From Sphaerochaeta sp032144095 (GTDB lineage Bacteria; Spirochaetota; Spirochaetia; Sphaerochaetales; Sphaerochaetaceae), in NCBI RefSeq assembly GCF_032144095.1, contig NZ_JAVSNJ010000013.1, forward strand, positions 1 to 64,000: a stretch of DNA of 64,000 bases, in the 5' to 3' direction. This document shows, piece by piece, positions 42,158 through 49,953 of the stretch. The number at the start of each line of letters is the position of its first letter. Positions within the stretch are counted from its first letter, which is position 1. A model generated the notes under the pieces. That model saw only the letters and a list, made by a program, of their open reading frames with translations, did no database searches and had not been told where the DNA came from. The translations under genes were made by a program, and so were the position numbers.

Positions 42158-43508
42158 CATCCTCATTGTGGATGACGAGAAGAATATCCGTAGTGGCCTT
42201 GCCATGGCCATGGAACTCGATGGGTATGAGACCCTCACTGCCGAGGATGGTTCTGCCGCCTGGGCCCTAATGGGCAAGAAGGATGTAGACCTGGTCATTA
42301 CCGACCTGAGGATGCCAAACCTCAGTGGAGGTGAGTTGCTCAAAAGGATCTCTTCCGCCTATCCCCGGCTACCAGTCATCATCCTCACCGGCCATGGGAC
42401 CATCGAGACAGCTGTGGAGGCGATGCGCGGTGGCGCCATAGACTTCTTCACCAAACCGGTTGACCTTGACCGCCTCTCCCTCGTGGTGAAGAAGGCACTT
42501 TCCACGACGGACCTCTATGCCGAGCATGAGAAGCTGAAGGCTGAGGTTGCAGCCCTGAAGGCGCGCAACCGGTATGACCGCATCGTCGGAAAGAGCCAGA
42601 AGATGGTCATGCTGATGGATACCGTGGCCCAGGTAGCCCCAACAAGGGCCTCGGTGCTGATCACCGGGGAGAGCGGGGTGGGAAAGGAGCTGGTAGCCGA
42701 TGCCATCCATGAGCTGAGCACCCGATCCAAGGGTCCGTTCATCAAGGTGCACTGTGCCGCCCTCTCGGAATCGCTGCTGGAAAGCGAGCTGTTCGGCCAT
42801 GAGAAAGGTTCCTTTACCGGAGCCACAGCCCAGAAGAAGGGGCGCTTTGAGCTAGCCGACGGGGGAACGATCTTCCTTGACGAGATCGGGGAGATAAACG
42901 CGGCTACCCAGGTAAAGCTGCTCAGGGTGTTGCAGGAGAGGTCCTTTGAACGGGTAGGGGGAGAAAAATCCCTTACCGTCGATGTGCGGGTCGTCTGTGC
43001 AACGAATAAGGACCTGCTCAAGGAGATCGAGAAGGGAGCTTTCCGTGAGGACCTCTACTATAGGCTGAATGTCGTCCATCTTGATGTGCCACCCCTTCGT
43101 GACCGAAAGGATGACATCCCCTTGCTGATGACATCCTTCCTTACCCAGTTTACCCAGGAGAACAACAAAACCATCGAAGGTTTCTCCAATGCGGCAAAGA
43201 AGGCCTTGCTTGCCTATGAGTGGCCGGGCAACATACGGGAGCTACGCAACTGCATCGAGAGTTCCGTGGTATTGTCCCGCTCTTCCATGATAGAGCTTGA
43301 CGACCTTCCCCCATCGGTGGGAAGATCTGACAGGTCTGCCCAGCTCTCCTTCGATGTGGGCATTACCCTGCAGGAAGCCGAAAAGCAACTGATCATCTCC
43401 ACCCTGGTCATGTGTGGGGGAAACAAGACCAAGGCTGCCGATGTCCTTGGCATAGGACGCAAGACACTGCACAGAAAACTACAGGAATACCAAATTGACG
43501 AAGAATGA
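42147..43508 (+). CDS. NtrC-family sigma-54-dependent response regulator
   Basis: 453 residues in the classic three domains: receiver with phospho-acceptor D53 and K103 in FFTKPV; AAA+ domain (about 145-380) with Walker A GESGVGKE (174-181), the sigma-54 contact loop GSFTGA (221-226), and GGTIFLDEIGE; and a Fis-type helix-turn-helix at the end (NKTKAADVLGIGRKTLHRKL). It activates RpoN promoters, so the organism must encode RpoN elsewhere. The only convincing sigma-54 promoter I saw in the window lies in front of the sigma factor gene at 46.9 kb. Confidence 0.94.
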   Translation: MKRSILIVDDEKNIRSGLAMAMELDGYETLTAEDGSAAWALMGKKDVDLVITDLRMPNLSGGELLKRISSAYPRLPVIILTGHGTIETAVEAMRGGAIDFFTKPVDLDRLSLVVKKALSTTDLYAEHEKLKAEVAALKARNRYDRIVGKSQKMVMLMDTVAQVAPTRASVLITGESGVGKELVADAIHELSTRSKGPFIKVHCAALSESLLESELFGHEKGSFTGATAQKKGRFELADGGTIFLDEIGEINAATQVKLLRVLQERSFERVGGEKSLTVDVRVVCATNKDLLKEIEKGAFREDLYYRLNVVHLDVPPLRDRKDDIPLLMTSFLTQFTQENNKTIEGFSNAAKKALLAYEWPGNIRELRNCIESSVVLSRSSMIELDDLPPSVGRSDRSAQLSFDVGITLQEAEKQLIISTLVMCGGNKTKAADVLGIGRKTLHRKLQEYQIDEE

Positions 43509-45594
43509 CATATACGAGATCTTTGACAAGGGGGGAAGCCTGGAAAAGTACTTCCCCTCCTATGAATATCGTGAAGGCCAACTGTTTATGGCCGACCTTG
43601 TGCGCGAGTGCTACGAAACCAATGCCATCGCTGCCATAGAGGCAGGGACAGGCATCGGCAAGTCCTTCGCCTACCTGGTTCCTGCCCTCTACCATGCGAT
43701 GCAGAACCCGGATGAACGGACTGTCATAGCCACCTCGACCATCAATCTGCAAAAGCAACTCTACGAGAAGGACATACCGATGCTCTTCAGGTTGCTCAAC
43801 CTCTCCTGCAAGACAGCCTTGGCTGTCGGCAGGTCAAACTACCTCTGCATCCAGAGGCTGGTAGCCGTTCGCAACGACGTGTCCCTGCTTGCCCAGGACC
43901 CCCAAAGTGAGTTGTACCAGCTCAACGAGTGGGCGAACAGCACCGATACAGGACTGCGCAGCGACTACCCCGGCAAGCTCGGCGAGCTGTGGTCTGAGGT
44001 GCTCTGCGATGGGGACCTGTGCAACACCCACAAGTGCGAGTATTTCCATGAGTGCTTCTACTTCAAGGCAAAACAGAAGATCAAGGAAGCGAGGATCATC
44101 GTCAGCAACCACCACCTGTTGTTCACCGATGCCCAAAGCAGGCACGAAAGCTCAATAGGCTTTGATGAGGAGGCCGTGCTTCCCTCATACAATCGGCTCA
44201 TCATCGACGAGGCCCACAATATCGAGCAGAATGCCACCAGTTACTTTACTGCCGAATATACCGCCAAGGAGATGCTCCGTCAGATCTCCTGGATCCAGCG
44301 TTCGGGAAGGTTTGCCGCCAAATCCCTGCTTGACCAGCTGGGGGAGTTCTCCCCCGATCCTGAACTGTTCGACCGCATCAGGGATGACATCCATCTGCTG
44401 AGCGGGGAGGTGGGGACCTTGGACCAGTATCTTCTGGGAATCTTCCAGAAGAATGACTTCCAGCCAGTGCTGATCAAGGCCGAGCAGCAGAGCCGCCTAG
44501 CTGAGTTTGCCCAACAGGCGACCAAGGTGGCCCAGGCAAGTGGCCGCCTTGCAGCGAAGATAGGGTATTTCATCGAACACACCAAGGCTCCTGAGGAGTT
44601 TGCGACCAAGGTCAACGAACTGATGGTCCGTGGCACGAGGATAGCCCAGATGAGCGAGGTGTTGACCCAGTTCTGCAATTTTTCGCTGTGGGGGGATGAA
44701 ATCCATTGGTTCAATGCGGAATCCTTCAGGAATACCCGGTCGGTACAGGTCTGTATCACCCCACTATCCATCGCACCGATCCTGGTGGAGGCCCTCTTCA
44801 AGAAACTTGCCACGGTGGTCTGCACCTCGGCAACCTTGGATTTGAACGATGCCTTTGCCTTCTGGGGAAGTAGGGTAGGCCTGCCCTATGATGAGAACCG
44901 GCCCTATCTCACCGCCACCTATTCCTCCCCGTTCGATTACCAGAACCGCCTGATGTTGCTAACCCCCATGGATGCCCCCATGTTGGCAAAGGATAATGAA
45001 GAGGAGTATGTCTCCTACATGTGTGAGACGGTATTTTCCGCAATCCTCTCCACAGGTGGGGGTGCCTTGGTTTTGTTTACCTCCTACTCCATGCTCCAGA
45101 AGGTGAAGGAACGGTTGCAGCCTAGGTTCGATAAGGAGGGTCTGACCCTTTTCAGCCAGCGCGACATGGACCGCTATACCCTGCTCAATCGCTTCATTGC
45201 AGAGAAGGACAGCACCCTGTTTGCCACCTCCTCCTTCTGGGAAGGGGTTGACGCCCCAGGCGATACGCTTCGCATGGTAGTCATTGTCAAGCTTCCTTTC
45301 AATGTTCCGACTGACCCTGTATTCAAGGCGAGGTGCGAGGCCATAGACAATAGTGGTGGCAGTGGCTTCTACCAGCTCTCCCTCAAGGAGGCAACCATGA
45401 AGCTCAAGCAGGGGTTTGGAAGGCTCATGCGCAATACCGTCGATACCGGGGTGGTTCTCATCCTCGATAGCCGTGTGATAAAGAAGAATTACGGCCAGTA
45501 TATGATGCGGGCCCTTCCTGAGAGCTTCCATCCCGATACGGAGACGGCTGGCATCTGCGACAAGATCGAGAATTTTCTCTATGCAGGCAAATAA
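43495..45594 (+). CDS. DinG-type ATP-dependent helicase
   Basis: 699 residues of the DinG/XPD superfamily-2 helicases (5'-3', often with a 4Fe-4S cluster). Walker A is AIEAGTGIGKSFAYLVPA (about 45-62), the DEAH box IIDEAHNIEQ, and the FeS-type cysteines are in C-x(n)-LCDGDLCNTHKCEYFHECFYF. The C-terminal motifs TSSFWEGVDAPGDTLRMVVI and KQGFGRLMRN are intact. The start is TTG at 43495, 14 nt inside the regulator gene, with AGGA ahead; no better start exists. Last gene of the murG operon. Confidence 0.88.
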   Translation: MTKNDIYEIFDKGGSLEKYFPSYEYREGQLFMADLVRECYETNAIAAIEAGTGIGKSFAYLVPALYHAMQNPDERTVIATSTINLQKQLYEKDIPMLFRLLNLSCKTALAVGRSNYLCIQRLVAVRNDVSLLAQDPQSELYQLNEWANSTDTGLRSDYPGKLGELWSEVLCDGDLCNTHKCEYFHECFYFKAKQKIKEARIIVSNHHLLFTDAQSRHESSIGFDEEAVLPSYNRLIIDEAHNIEQNATSYFTAEYTAKEMLRQISWIQRSGRFAAKSLLDQLGEFSPDPELFDRIRDDIHLLSGEVGTLDQYLLGIFQKNDFQPVLIKAEQQSRLAEFAQQATKVAQASGRLAAKIGYFIEHTKAPEEFATKVNELMVRGTRIAQMSEVLTQFCNFSLWGDEIHWFNAESFRNTRSVQVCITPLSIAPILVEALFKKLATVVCTSATLDLNDAFAFWGSRVGLPYDENRPYLTATYSSPFDYQNRLMLLTPMDAPMLAKDNEEEYVSYMCETVFSAILSTGGGALVLFTSYSMLQKVKERLQPRFDKEGLTLFSQRDMDRYTLLNRFIAEKDSTLFATSSFWEGVDAPGDTLRMVVIVKLPFNVPTDPVFKARCEAIDNSGGSGFYQLSLKEATMKLKQGFGRLMRNTVDTGVVLILDSRVIKKNYGQYMMRALPESFHPDTETAGICDKIENFLYAGK

Positions 45595-45638
45595 GGACAA
45601 AAAAAGTGGGGTTGTTGCCAACTCCACTTTTTTTGTCC
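45595..45638. terminator. Long bidirectional terminator between dinG and groES
   Basis: GGACAAAAAAAGTGGGGTTG, TTGC loop, CAACTCCACTTTTTTTGTCC: a stem of about 20 bp with one wobble pair, with A and T tracts on both sides, so it can stop transcription from both directions. It starts at the dinG stop. Confidence 0.92.
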
Positions 45639-45653
45639 TTCAATGAGGATGGG

Positions 45654-45926
45654 CTACTCAATGATAGCGAGCACGTCCTTCATGCTGAGAATCAGGTATT
45701 CCTGTCCGTCAGCCTTTACTGAGGTACCGGTGTACTTGTCATGCATGACCTTGTCGCCGACCTTTACGGTCATCTTGACCTTGTCTGTGCCTTCACCGAC
45801 TGCAATGACAGTCCCGATCTGGGTCTTTTCCTGTGCAGTCTGAGGAATGTAAATCCCGCTTGCGGTCTTTTCTTGCACCTCTTCGATCTTCACCAATACT
45901 CTGTCTGCCAAAGGCTTAATTTTCAT
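45654..45926 (-). CDS. groES: Co-chaperonin GroES
   Basis: Lid of the GroEL folding chamber. 90 residues from the ATG at 45926 (GGAGGAAG site 6 nt ahead); a TTG 15 nt upstream lies in the ribosome site itself. Typical start KIKPLADRVLVK and mobile loop EKTASGIYIPQTAQEKTQ, with GIYIP replacing the usual G-I-V/I-L segment. No groEL is next to it; the gene stands alone and is bounded by terminator and promoter. Confidence 0.95.
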   Translation of the reverse strand: MKIKPLADRVLVKIEEVQEKTASGIYIPQTAQEKTQIGTVIAVGEGTDKVKMTVKVGDKVMHDKYTGTSVKADGQEYLILSMKDVLAIIE

Positions 45927-45962
45927 CGTATCTTCCTCCAAACAATTGAATGACTTGTGATT

Positions 45963-45980
45963 GCGAAGGTTTGTCTTCGC
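45963..45980 (-). other. 5'-terminal stem-loop of the groES mRNA
   Basis: GCGAAG-ACAAAC-CTTCGC on the minus strand, a perfect 6-bp hairpin directly after the predicted transcription start. No CIRCE element (TTAGCACTC-N9-GAGTGCTAA) was found, so the hairpin may stabilise or regulate the messenger. Confidence 0.4.
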
Positions 45981-45987
45981 TTCCGAT

Positions 45988-46016
45988 AATATAGTGAATT
46001 ACCACTGTAGAGGCAA
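45988..46016 (-). promoter_or_regulatory. Promoter of groES
   Basis: On the minus strand TTGCCT (46016-46011), 17-nt spacer, TATATT (45993-45988). Predicted start near 45981, leaving a leader of about 55 nt. Confidence 0.65.
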
Positions 46017-46143
46017 GGTTATTTCAGCGAATACCGATTTCGCACATAAAACCGGGAAGCATTGCTTCTGAGCACCTCCTACAGTGTGGGTATGTCTCTC
46101 GGTGTGCAAGGTTTGCGCACTGTGCAATTTGTTGCTATTTCAC

Positions 46144-46172
46144 TTGCCGGTATTGCGAGCCCTTACTATATT
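46144..46172 (+). promoter_or_regulatory. Promoter of the unknown gene at 46201
   Basis: TTGCCG (46144-46149), 17-nt spacer, TATATT (46167-46172). Start near 46179. A five-codon frame ATG AAC GAG GCA TCC TAG begins at 46181 and ends 2 nt before the gene's ATG. Confidence 0.6.
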
Positions 46173-46200
46173 AGGTCTGGATGAACGAGGCATCCTAGTT

Positions 46201-46656
46201 ATGGACAGTGCAACAAACGAGAACACCCAACTTATGAAGCCATCCAAAGCAACCTTTTTGTGTGCAGAACCTACACTGGAAGAGCTTTGGCAGTATTTCT
46301 ATGAGATGGCATACCTGTTTGCACGGACGAAGAACCTGGTCAGCTCCTTGGGTTGCTACACCGATGCGTTTCTCATTCGGGGAAAGGCACATACCTGCAA
46401 GGATAAGGATTGGCTGGATTTCTTCAGACGGCAGTTTTCCATCTATCTGATGGGAAAGGAACAGATAAGCTGTTCGTTGTGCGAGGGTGACATGATCCAT
46501 GATTTCTTGAAGTCCGAGTACCAGGAGATCCGAAAGGCCCTTGAGGAGAGCGAGCTTCCCTTCCATACGGACAACCTCGCATCCTGGTTTGCCTCCTTGG
46601 AGCTCGATTTTCCCTGGTGTTTTGAGGATGATGGGTCGGATTGCGCCATAGGTTGA
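46201..46656 (+). CDS. Unknown protein between groES and the sigma factor gene
   Basis: A protein of 151 residues that I do not recognise. It is soluble, mostly helical by eye and acidic toward the end, with several aromatic and cysteine residues (CSLCEG near 100, WCFEDD near the end). It has a good promoter, but the ribosome site is weak (GAGG 13 nt ahead), and a five-codon frame precedes it. No neighbour shares its transcription unit: groES diverges and the sigma factor has its own promoter. The reading frame has coding-like composition, so I take it as real, with function open. Confidence 0.6.
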   Translation: MDSATNENTQLMKPSKATFLCAEPTLEELWQYFYEMAYLFARTKNLVSSLGCYTDAFLIRGKAHTCKDKDWLDFFRRQFSIYLMGKEQISCSLCEGDMIHDFLKSEYQEIRKALEESELPFHTDNLASWFASLELDFPWCFEDDGSDCAIG

Positions 46657-46727
46657 AGACAATTACCTCAAAAGGGTCATTTTAACCCTATATTTGAGTG
46701 ATTTTCCCTCTCTGTATCCTTTTGACA

Positions 46728-46748
46728 CCAAAAGTAGGGAACTTTTGG
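46728..46748. promoter_or_regulatory. Inverted repeat, candidate enhancer for a sigma-54 activator
   Basis: CCAAAAGT-AGGGA-ACTTTTGG, perfect 8-bp arms. Its centre is about 125 bp upstream of the predicted sigma-54 transcription start, the usual distance for an NtrC-type activator site. A weaker relative, CCAAAAC (46774-46780) to CTTTT (46790-46794), lies about 46 bp closer. Confidence 0.5.
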
Positions 46749-46837
46749 GCTATCTCCCATGGTTTTTCTGAAACCAAAACTAATAGAAACTTTTAATTTC
46801 ATTTCCAATAATAAGATACTTGTACAGTAAACATAGT

Positions 46838-46853
46838 TGGCACATAAGTTGCA
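46838..46853 (+). promoter_or_regulatory. Sigma-54 (RpoN) promoter of the sigma factor gene
   Basis: TTGGCAC-ATAAG-TTGCA: TGGCAC at 46838-46843, five bases, TTGCA at 46849-46853. GG (46839-46840) and GC (46851-46852) are separated by 10 bases, exactly as required for -24/-12 promoters. Predicted start near 46864, 23 nt before the ATG and just upstream of a GGAGG ribosome site. Confidence 0.8.
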
Positions 46854-46886
46854 TCTACCTTTTCATAACCCATGGAGGCGATGCTC

Positions 46887-47768
46887 ATGAAGACCAAGAG
46901 AACTATGTTGAACAACAGTACCGATAGCGCAGCATACGACGATGCAAATATCCTTAGCATATATCTGAAGGAAATCAACAGGATTCCCTTGCTTACCAAA
47001 GAAGAGGAGTTCAGCCTCGCCAAGCGAGTGGTGGATGGAGACGAGTTTGCCCGTAAGCGGATGATCGAGTCCAATCTGCGGTTTGTGGTCAATGTTGCCA
47101 AGAAATACCAGAACCAGGGCCTCCCGCTGATGGACCTCATCAACGAGGGAAACATCGGCCTTATGACCGCCTTGGAAAAGTTCGACCCCGACAAGGGCTA
47201 CCACTTCATCAGTTACGCTGTGTGGTGGATCCGCCAGTCAATCATGAAGGCGATCAACGAGAAGAGTAGGGCGGTCCGCCTGCCTCTGAACAGGACCAAT
47301 GAGCTTTTGCAGATACAGAAGGCACAACGCTCCTTGATGAGCGACTTCAGTACAGAGGACCCCTCTGCTGAAGAGATCGGAAAACTCACGGGATTCGATC
47401 CTGAGCATGTAAATCACCTCCTCGGCATCAGCCGGGACCTGGTCAGCCTCGATGCTCCGGTCTTCAATGATACCGGCAGCAGCAGTGTGGGCGACTTCAT
47501 CGAGGATGGTTCCCTCTCTCCTGAGGATTCCTTGTTGGATGTCTCCCTCAAGGAGGATATCAACCTGGTCCTTTCCACCCTGACCGACAAGGAGCGGGAG
47601 ATCATCGAGCTTCGCTTTGGGCTGGACGGCAAGATTCCCATGTCCCTCAAGGAGATTGGGGAGATCTACAACCTTACCAAGGAGAGGATCCGACAGATCG
47701 AGAAGAAGGCCCTCGAAAGACTGAAGACCCCTCAGAAGAGCAAGATCCTTGAGAGCTACATAGCGTAA
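46887..47768 (+). CDS. Sigma-70 family factor (group 2, RpoD/RpoS-like)
   Basis: 293 residues with regions 1.2 (ILSIYLKEINRIPLLTKEEE), 2.1-2.4 (LRFVVNVAKKYQNQGLPLMDL to WWIRQSI, about 63-118), 3 and 4 (LTDKEREIIELRFGLDG and the LKEIGEIYNLTKERIRQIE helix-turn-helix). Region 1.1 is absent and the length is far below a primary RpoD (over 500), so it is an alternative, RpoS-like factor. Of three ATGs (46872, 46881, 46887), only 46887 has correct spacing (8 nt) from GGAGG. Driven by the sigma-54 promoter described above. It may control a stationary-phase or stress regulon (inference). Confidence 0.93.
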   Translation: MKTKRTMLNNSTDSAAYDDANILSIYLKEINRIPLLTKEEEFSLAKRVVDGDEFARKRMIESNLRFVVNVAKKYQNQGLPLMDLINEGNIGLMTALEKFDPDKGYHFISYAVWWIRQSIMKAINEKSRAVRLPLNRTNELLQIQKAQRSLMSDFSTEDPSAEEIGKLTGFDPEHVNHLLGISRDLVSLDAPVFNDTGSSSVGDFIEDGSLSPEDSLLDVSLKEDINLVLSTLTDKEREIIELRFGLDGKIPMSLKEIGEIYNLTKERIRQIEKKALERLKTPQKSKILESYIA

Positions 47769-47797
47769 ACAACACCCTTTAGAGGTGTGATCAACAT

Positions 47798-47840
47798 AGA
47801 TACAAAAACCGGACAGTCTGACTGCCCGGTTTTTTGTATC
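47798..47840. terminator. Terminator after the sigma factor gene
   Basis: GATACAAAAACCGG-N-CAGT, loop CTG, ACTG-N-CCGGTTTTTTGTATC: long stem with flanking A and T tracts. Serves the plus-strand sigma gene and probably also the convergent IclR gene. Confidence 0.85.
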
Positions 47841-47899
47841 TCCATGTACAATATTGTAACCTATATGTACTGGGTTGCGCCAACCCTTGCATGTTTCTG

Positions 47900-48682
47900 T
47901 CAGGTTCTGGTGGAGCTACCGATGTATCCCATGTTGAAGGATATGTTGGATGCACACTTCATGACCTTCACAGCCATCTCCTCAGGCCTCATCTCAGGGT
48001 GTTGGGCAAGGACCCAGGAGGTGCTGATCGCTGCGATGACCTGGCCGCGGTAGTCGTACACCGGGGCTGCCACACAGTTGATGGCAGGTTCCGCTTCCTG
48101 GTCATCCAAGGACCAACCACGTCTTCGGCACTCGCGTATGTCCTGTAACAGGCTTTCGATGTTGCCGATCGTATTGGGACCCCGTCTCTCATACTTCTCG
48201 TTCTTCAGCAAGATCCTGATCTGGTCATCGGAAAGTCCCATCAGCAGGGATTTTCCCAAAGATGTGCAGTACAGGGGTTTGGTCTGGCCGATGATCGCAT
48301 ACTTGCGCAGGCTGTTGATCTGTTCCTTGTTGTCGATGTAGACCATCTTGTCATCCTGGCGAATGGCAAGAAATACCACGTTCCCTGTGTTGACCGACAG
48401 CTCCTCCATGAATGGGGAGCTTTCGGTTTTCAGTTCGAGGCTGTTGAGGTACTGGCTGCAGAGGGCAATGAACCCAGGTCCTAGCCGGTATCGGTTGTTC
48501 TCATTGTTTTTCCGCACGAACTGCCTTTGGAGCAATACTCCCAGGAGCCTATGCGATGTGCTTTTGGGGAGGTCGAGCTTTTCCGATATCTGTGCGAGGG
48601 TACACCCGTTCTGCTCATTGGCCAGAAATTCCAAAATATCAAAGGTCCTGTCAACTGACTGTACTTTTAATGCTGATGCCAC
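47900..48682 (-). CDS. IclR-family transcriptional regulator
   Basis: 260 residues: N-terminal winged helix (CTLAQISEKLDLPKSTSHRLLGVL, about 28-51) and the IclR effector domain (KPLYCTSLGKSLL, APVYDYRGQVIAAIS). The GTG at 48682 has GAAGGAGG seven bases ahead; a TTG 24 nt upstream has no site. It is divergent from a TRAP transporter and kdu genes, so it is probably a KdgR-like repressor responding to a ketodeoxyuronate (inference). Operators with TTCCG-N5-CGGAA lie in the shared region. Confidence 0.9.
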   Translation of the reverse strand: MASALKVQSVDRTFDILEFLANEQNGCTLAQISEKLDLPKSTSHRLLGVLLQRQFVRKNNENNRYRLGPGFIALCSQYLNSLELKTESSPFMEELSVNTGNVVFLAIRQDDKMVYIDNKEQINSLRKYAIIGQTKPLYCTSLGKSLLMGLSDDQIRILLKNEKYERRGPNTIGNIESLLQDIRECRRRGWSLDDQEAEPAINCVAAPVYDYRGQVIAAISTSWVLAQHPEMRPEEMAVKVMKCASNISFNMGYIGSSTRT

Positions 48683-48726
48683 AACAAGGCCTCCTTCACT
48701 GGACAATATATTCTATTTAAAAGCGC

Positions 48727-48754
48727 TTGACAACTCCTAAATGAGCCGTATAAT
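48727..48754 (+). promoter_or_regulatory. Consensus promoter of the TRAP-kdu operon
   Basis: TTGACA (48727-48732), 16-nt spacer, TATAAT (48749-48754): both boxes match consensus exactly. Start near 48761, leaving a long leader of about 118 nt. The strongest-looking sigma-70 promoter in the window, hence presumably tightly repressed. Confidence 0.85.
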
Positions 48755-48763
48755 GAAATAGTG

Positions 48764-48778
48764 TTCCGCAATACGGAA
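48764..48778. promoter_or_regulatory. IclR-type operator 1
   Basis: TTCCGCAATACGGAA, an inverted repeat with 5-bp perfect arms, immediately after the predicted start of transcription. Binding here would block the promoter or elongation. Confidence 0.6.
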
Positions 48779-48844
48779 TATAAATGAAAATATGACTAGA
48801 TTTTCATATGTTTGTTTGTTTTGTGTATTGTTTTTGGTATTGAG

Positions 48845-48859
48845 TTCCACATTGTGGGA
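48845..48859. promoter_or_regulatory. IclR-type operator 2
   Basis: TTCCACATTGTGGGA, a second copy of the TTCC-N7-GG(A/G)A pattern with one arm mismatch, 81 bp downstream of operator 1 and just before the AGGAGG ribosome site of the TRAP binding protein. The pair could support a loop. Confidence 0.45.
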
Positions 48860-48878
48860 CTAAAGATAGGAGGAATCG

Positions 48879-49886
48879 ATGAAAAAACTGGTGATGTTGG
48901 CACTCTGTGTCCTGCTGGTGACCCCATTTTTGTTCTCAGCCGGACAGACTGAAACAAAAACTGACAAAGTGTATACCCTTAAAGTAGGGCATGCATCGAC
49001 TACTGAAGCAACAAGGCACAAGGCCTTGCTGACCTTCAAGGACTACGTGGAAAAGGAATCCAAGGGAAGATTGAAGATTGAGATCTATCCTGCAGGAACC
49101 CTCGGAAACGAGAATGACATGATTGAGGCCATGAAGCTTGGTACCCTTGAGATGTTCGTTGGTGGTGTATTTGCTTCACAGTCCCCCATGTTGGAAATCT
49201 ACCTCATGCCTTTCTTCTTCCCCACACAGGCTGACTTGATGAAAGTTTCCCACAGTGACTTGGGCAAAAGAATTATGGAATCTGCGGAGCAATACGGCAT
49301 CAAGATGCTCGCCATCGGTGATGGTGGATCCCGCCAGTTTACCAACAACGTCCGCCCGATCAAGAGCCCTGCTGACATGAAAGGCCTGAAGATCAGGACC
49401 CCACCGATTGAATCCATCATCAAGAGCATGGAGGCCCTCGGTGCCAACCCAGTATCGATCCCGTATGGTGATACCTACATGGCCCTCAAGACCAACGTTG
49501 CCGACGGTGAAGAGAATCCTCTTGCAAACATCGGTGACATGAAGTTCTTCGAAGTCCAGAAGTACATGACCATGATCGATTACCAGTTCCATCCCGAGCC
49601 GATTGACATCAACCTTGAACTGTGGAACAAGTTGCCTGCTGACCTTCAGAAGATCATTCAGGACGGGGCTTGGATTTTCACAGACGAGCAGAACAGGTAC
49701 AGAAGGGAAATGAACGACTACTACTACGACATGATCGAGAAGGGTGGTGTCCAGATCTACAAGCCAACTGCTGCCGAAGTAGAGAAATTTGTAAAAGCTT
49801 GCGAACCCGTATATGCATATTTTGTCAAGAAGGGGATTTTCTCCCAGGCTGACTTGGATGAAATGCGCGCAATTGTAAGTAAATAA
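48879..49886 (+). CDS. dctP: TRAP transporter solute-binding protein (DctP)
   Basis: 335-residue periplasmic binding protein. Signal peptide MKKLVMLALCVLLVTPFLFS followed by AGQTE, the same style as the ABC binding protein at 33 kb. Mature features are LKVGHASTTEATRHKALLTF, YPAGTLGNENDMIEAMKLG and KGLKIRTPPIESIIKSMEALGANPVSIP, with the conserved arginine in KIRTP that holds the ligand's carboxylate. First gene of the uronate operon; strong AGGAGG site. Likely ligand: a galacturonate- or pectin-derived acid (inferred from kduI and kduD). Confidence 0.93.
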   Translation: MKKLVMLALCVLLVTPFLFSAGQTETKTDKVYTLKVGHASTTEATRHKALLTFKDYVEKESKGRLKIEIYPAGTLGNENDMIEAMKLGTLEMFVGGVFASQSPMLEIYLMPFFFPTQADLMKVSHSDLGKRIMESAEQYGIKMLAIGDGGSRQFTNNVRPIKSPADMKGLKIRTPPIESIIKSMEALGANPVSIPYGDTYMALKTNVADGEENPLANIGDMKFFEVQKYMTMIDYQFHPEPIDINLELWNKLPADLQKIIQDGAWIFTDEQNRYRREMNDYYYDMIEKGGVQIYKPTAAEVEKFVKACEPVYAYFVKKGIFSQADLDEMRAIVSK

Positions 49887-49897
49887 CTGCATGAAGG

Positions 49898-49921
49898 GCC
49901 CGCTCTTTACCTGGAGCGGGC
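49898..49921 (+). repeat. Stem-loop between dctP and dctQ
   Basis: GCCCGCTC-N8-GAGCGGGC, a perfect 8-bp GC-rich hairpin right after the binding-protein gene, with only a weak T-rich tail. Probably an mRNA stabiliser or partial attenuator, parallel to the one after the ABC binding protein. Confidence 0.6.
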
Positions 49922-49953
49922 TACCTTTGCATGAGAATGGGAAGAGAGATTGT

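Noticed and set aside
45927..46020. CIRCE (HrcA) element upstream of groES
   Set aside because: No TTAGCACTC/GAGTGCTAA pair is present in the region; only the GCGAAG hairpin.
46722..46750. TTGACA upstream of the sigma gene as a sigma-70 promoter
   Set aside because: No -10-like sequence at 16-18 bp; the TTGACA abuts the inverted repeat, and the sigma-54 motif downstream is far better.
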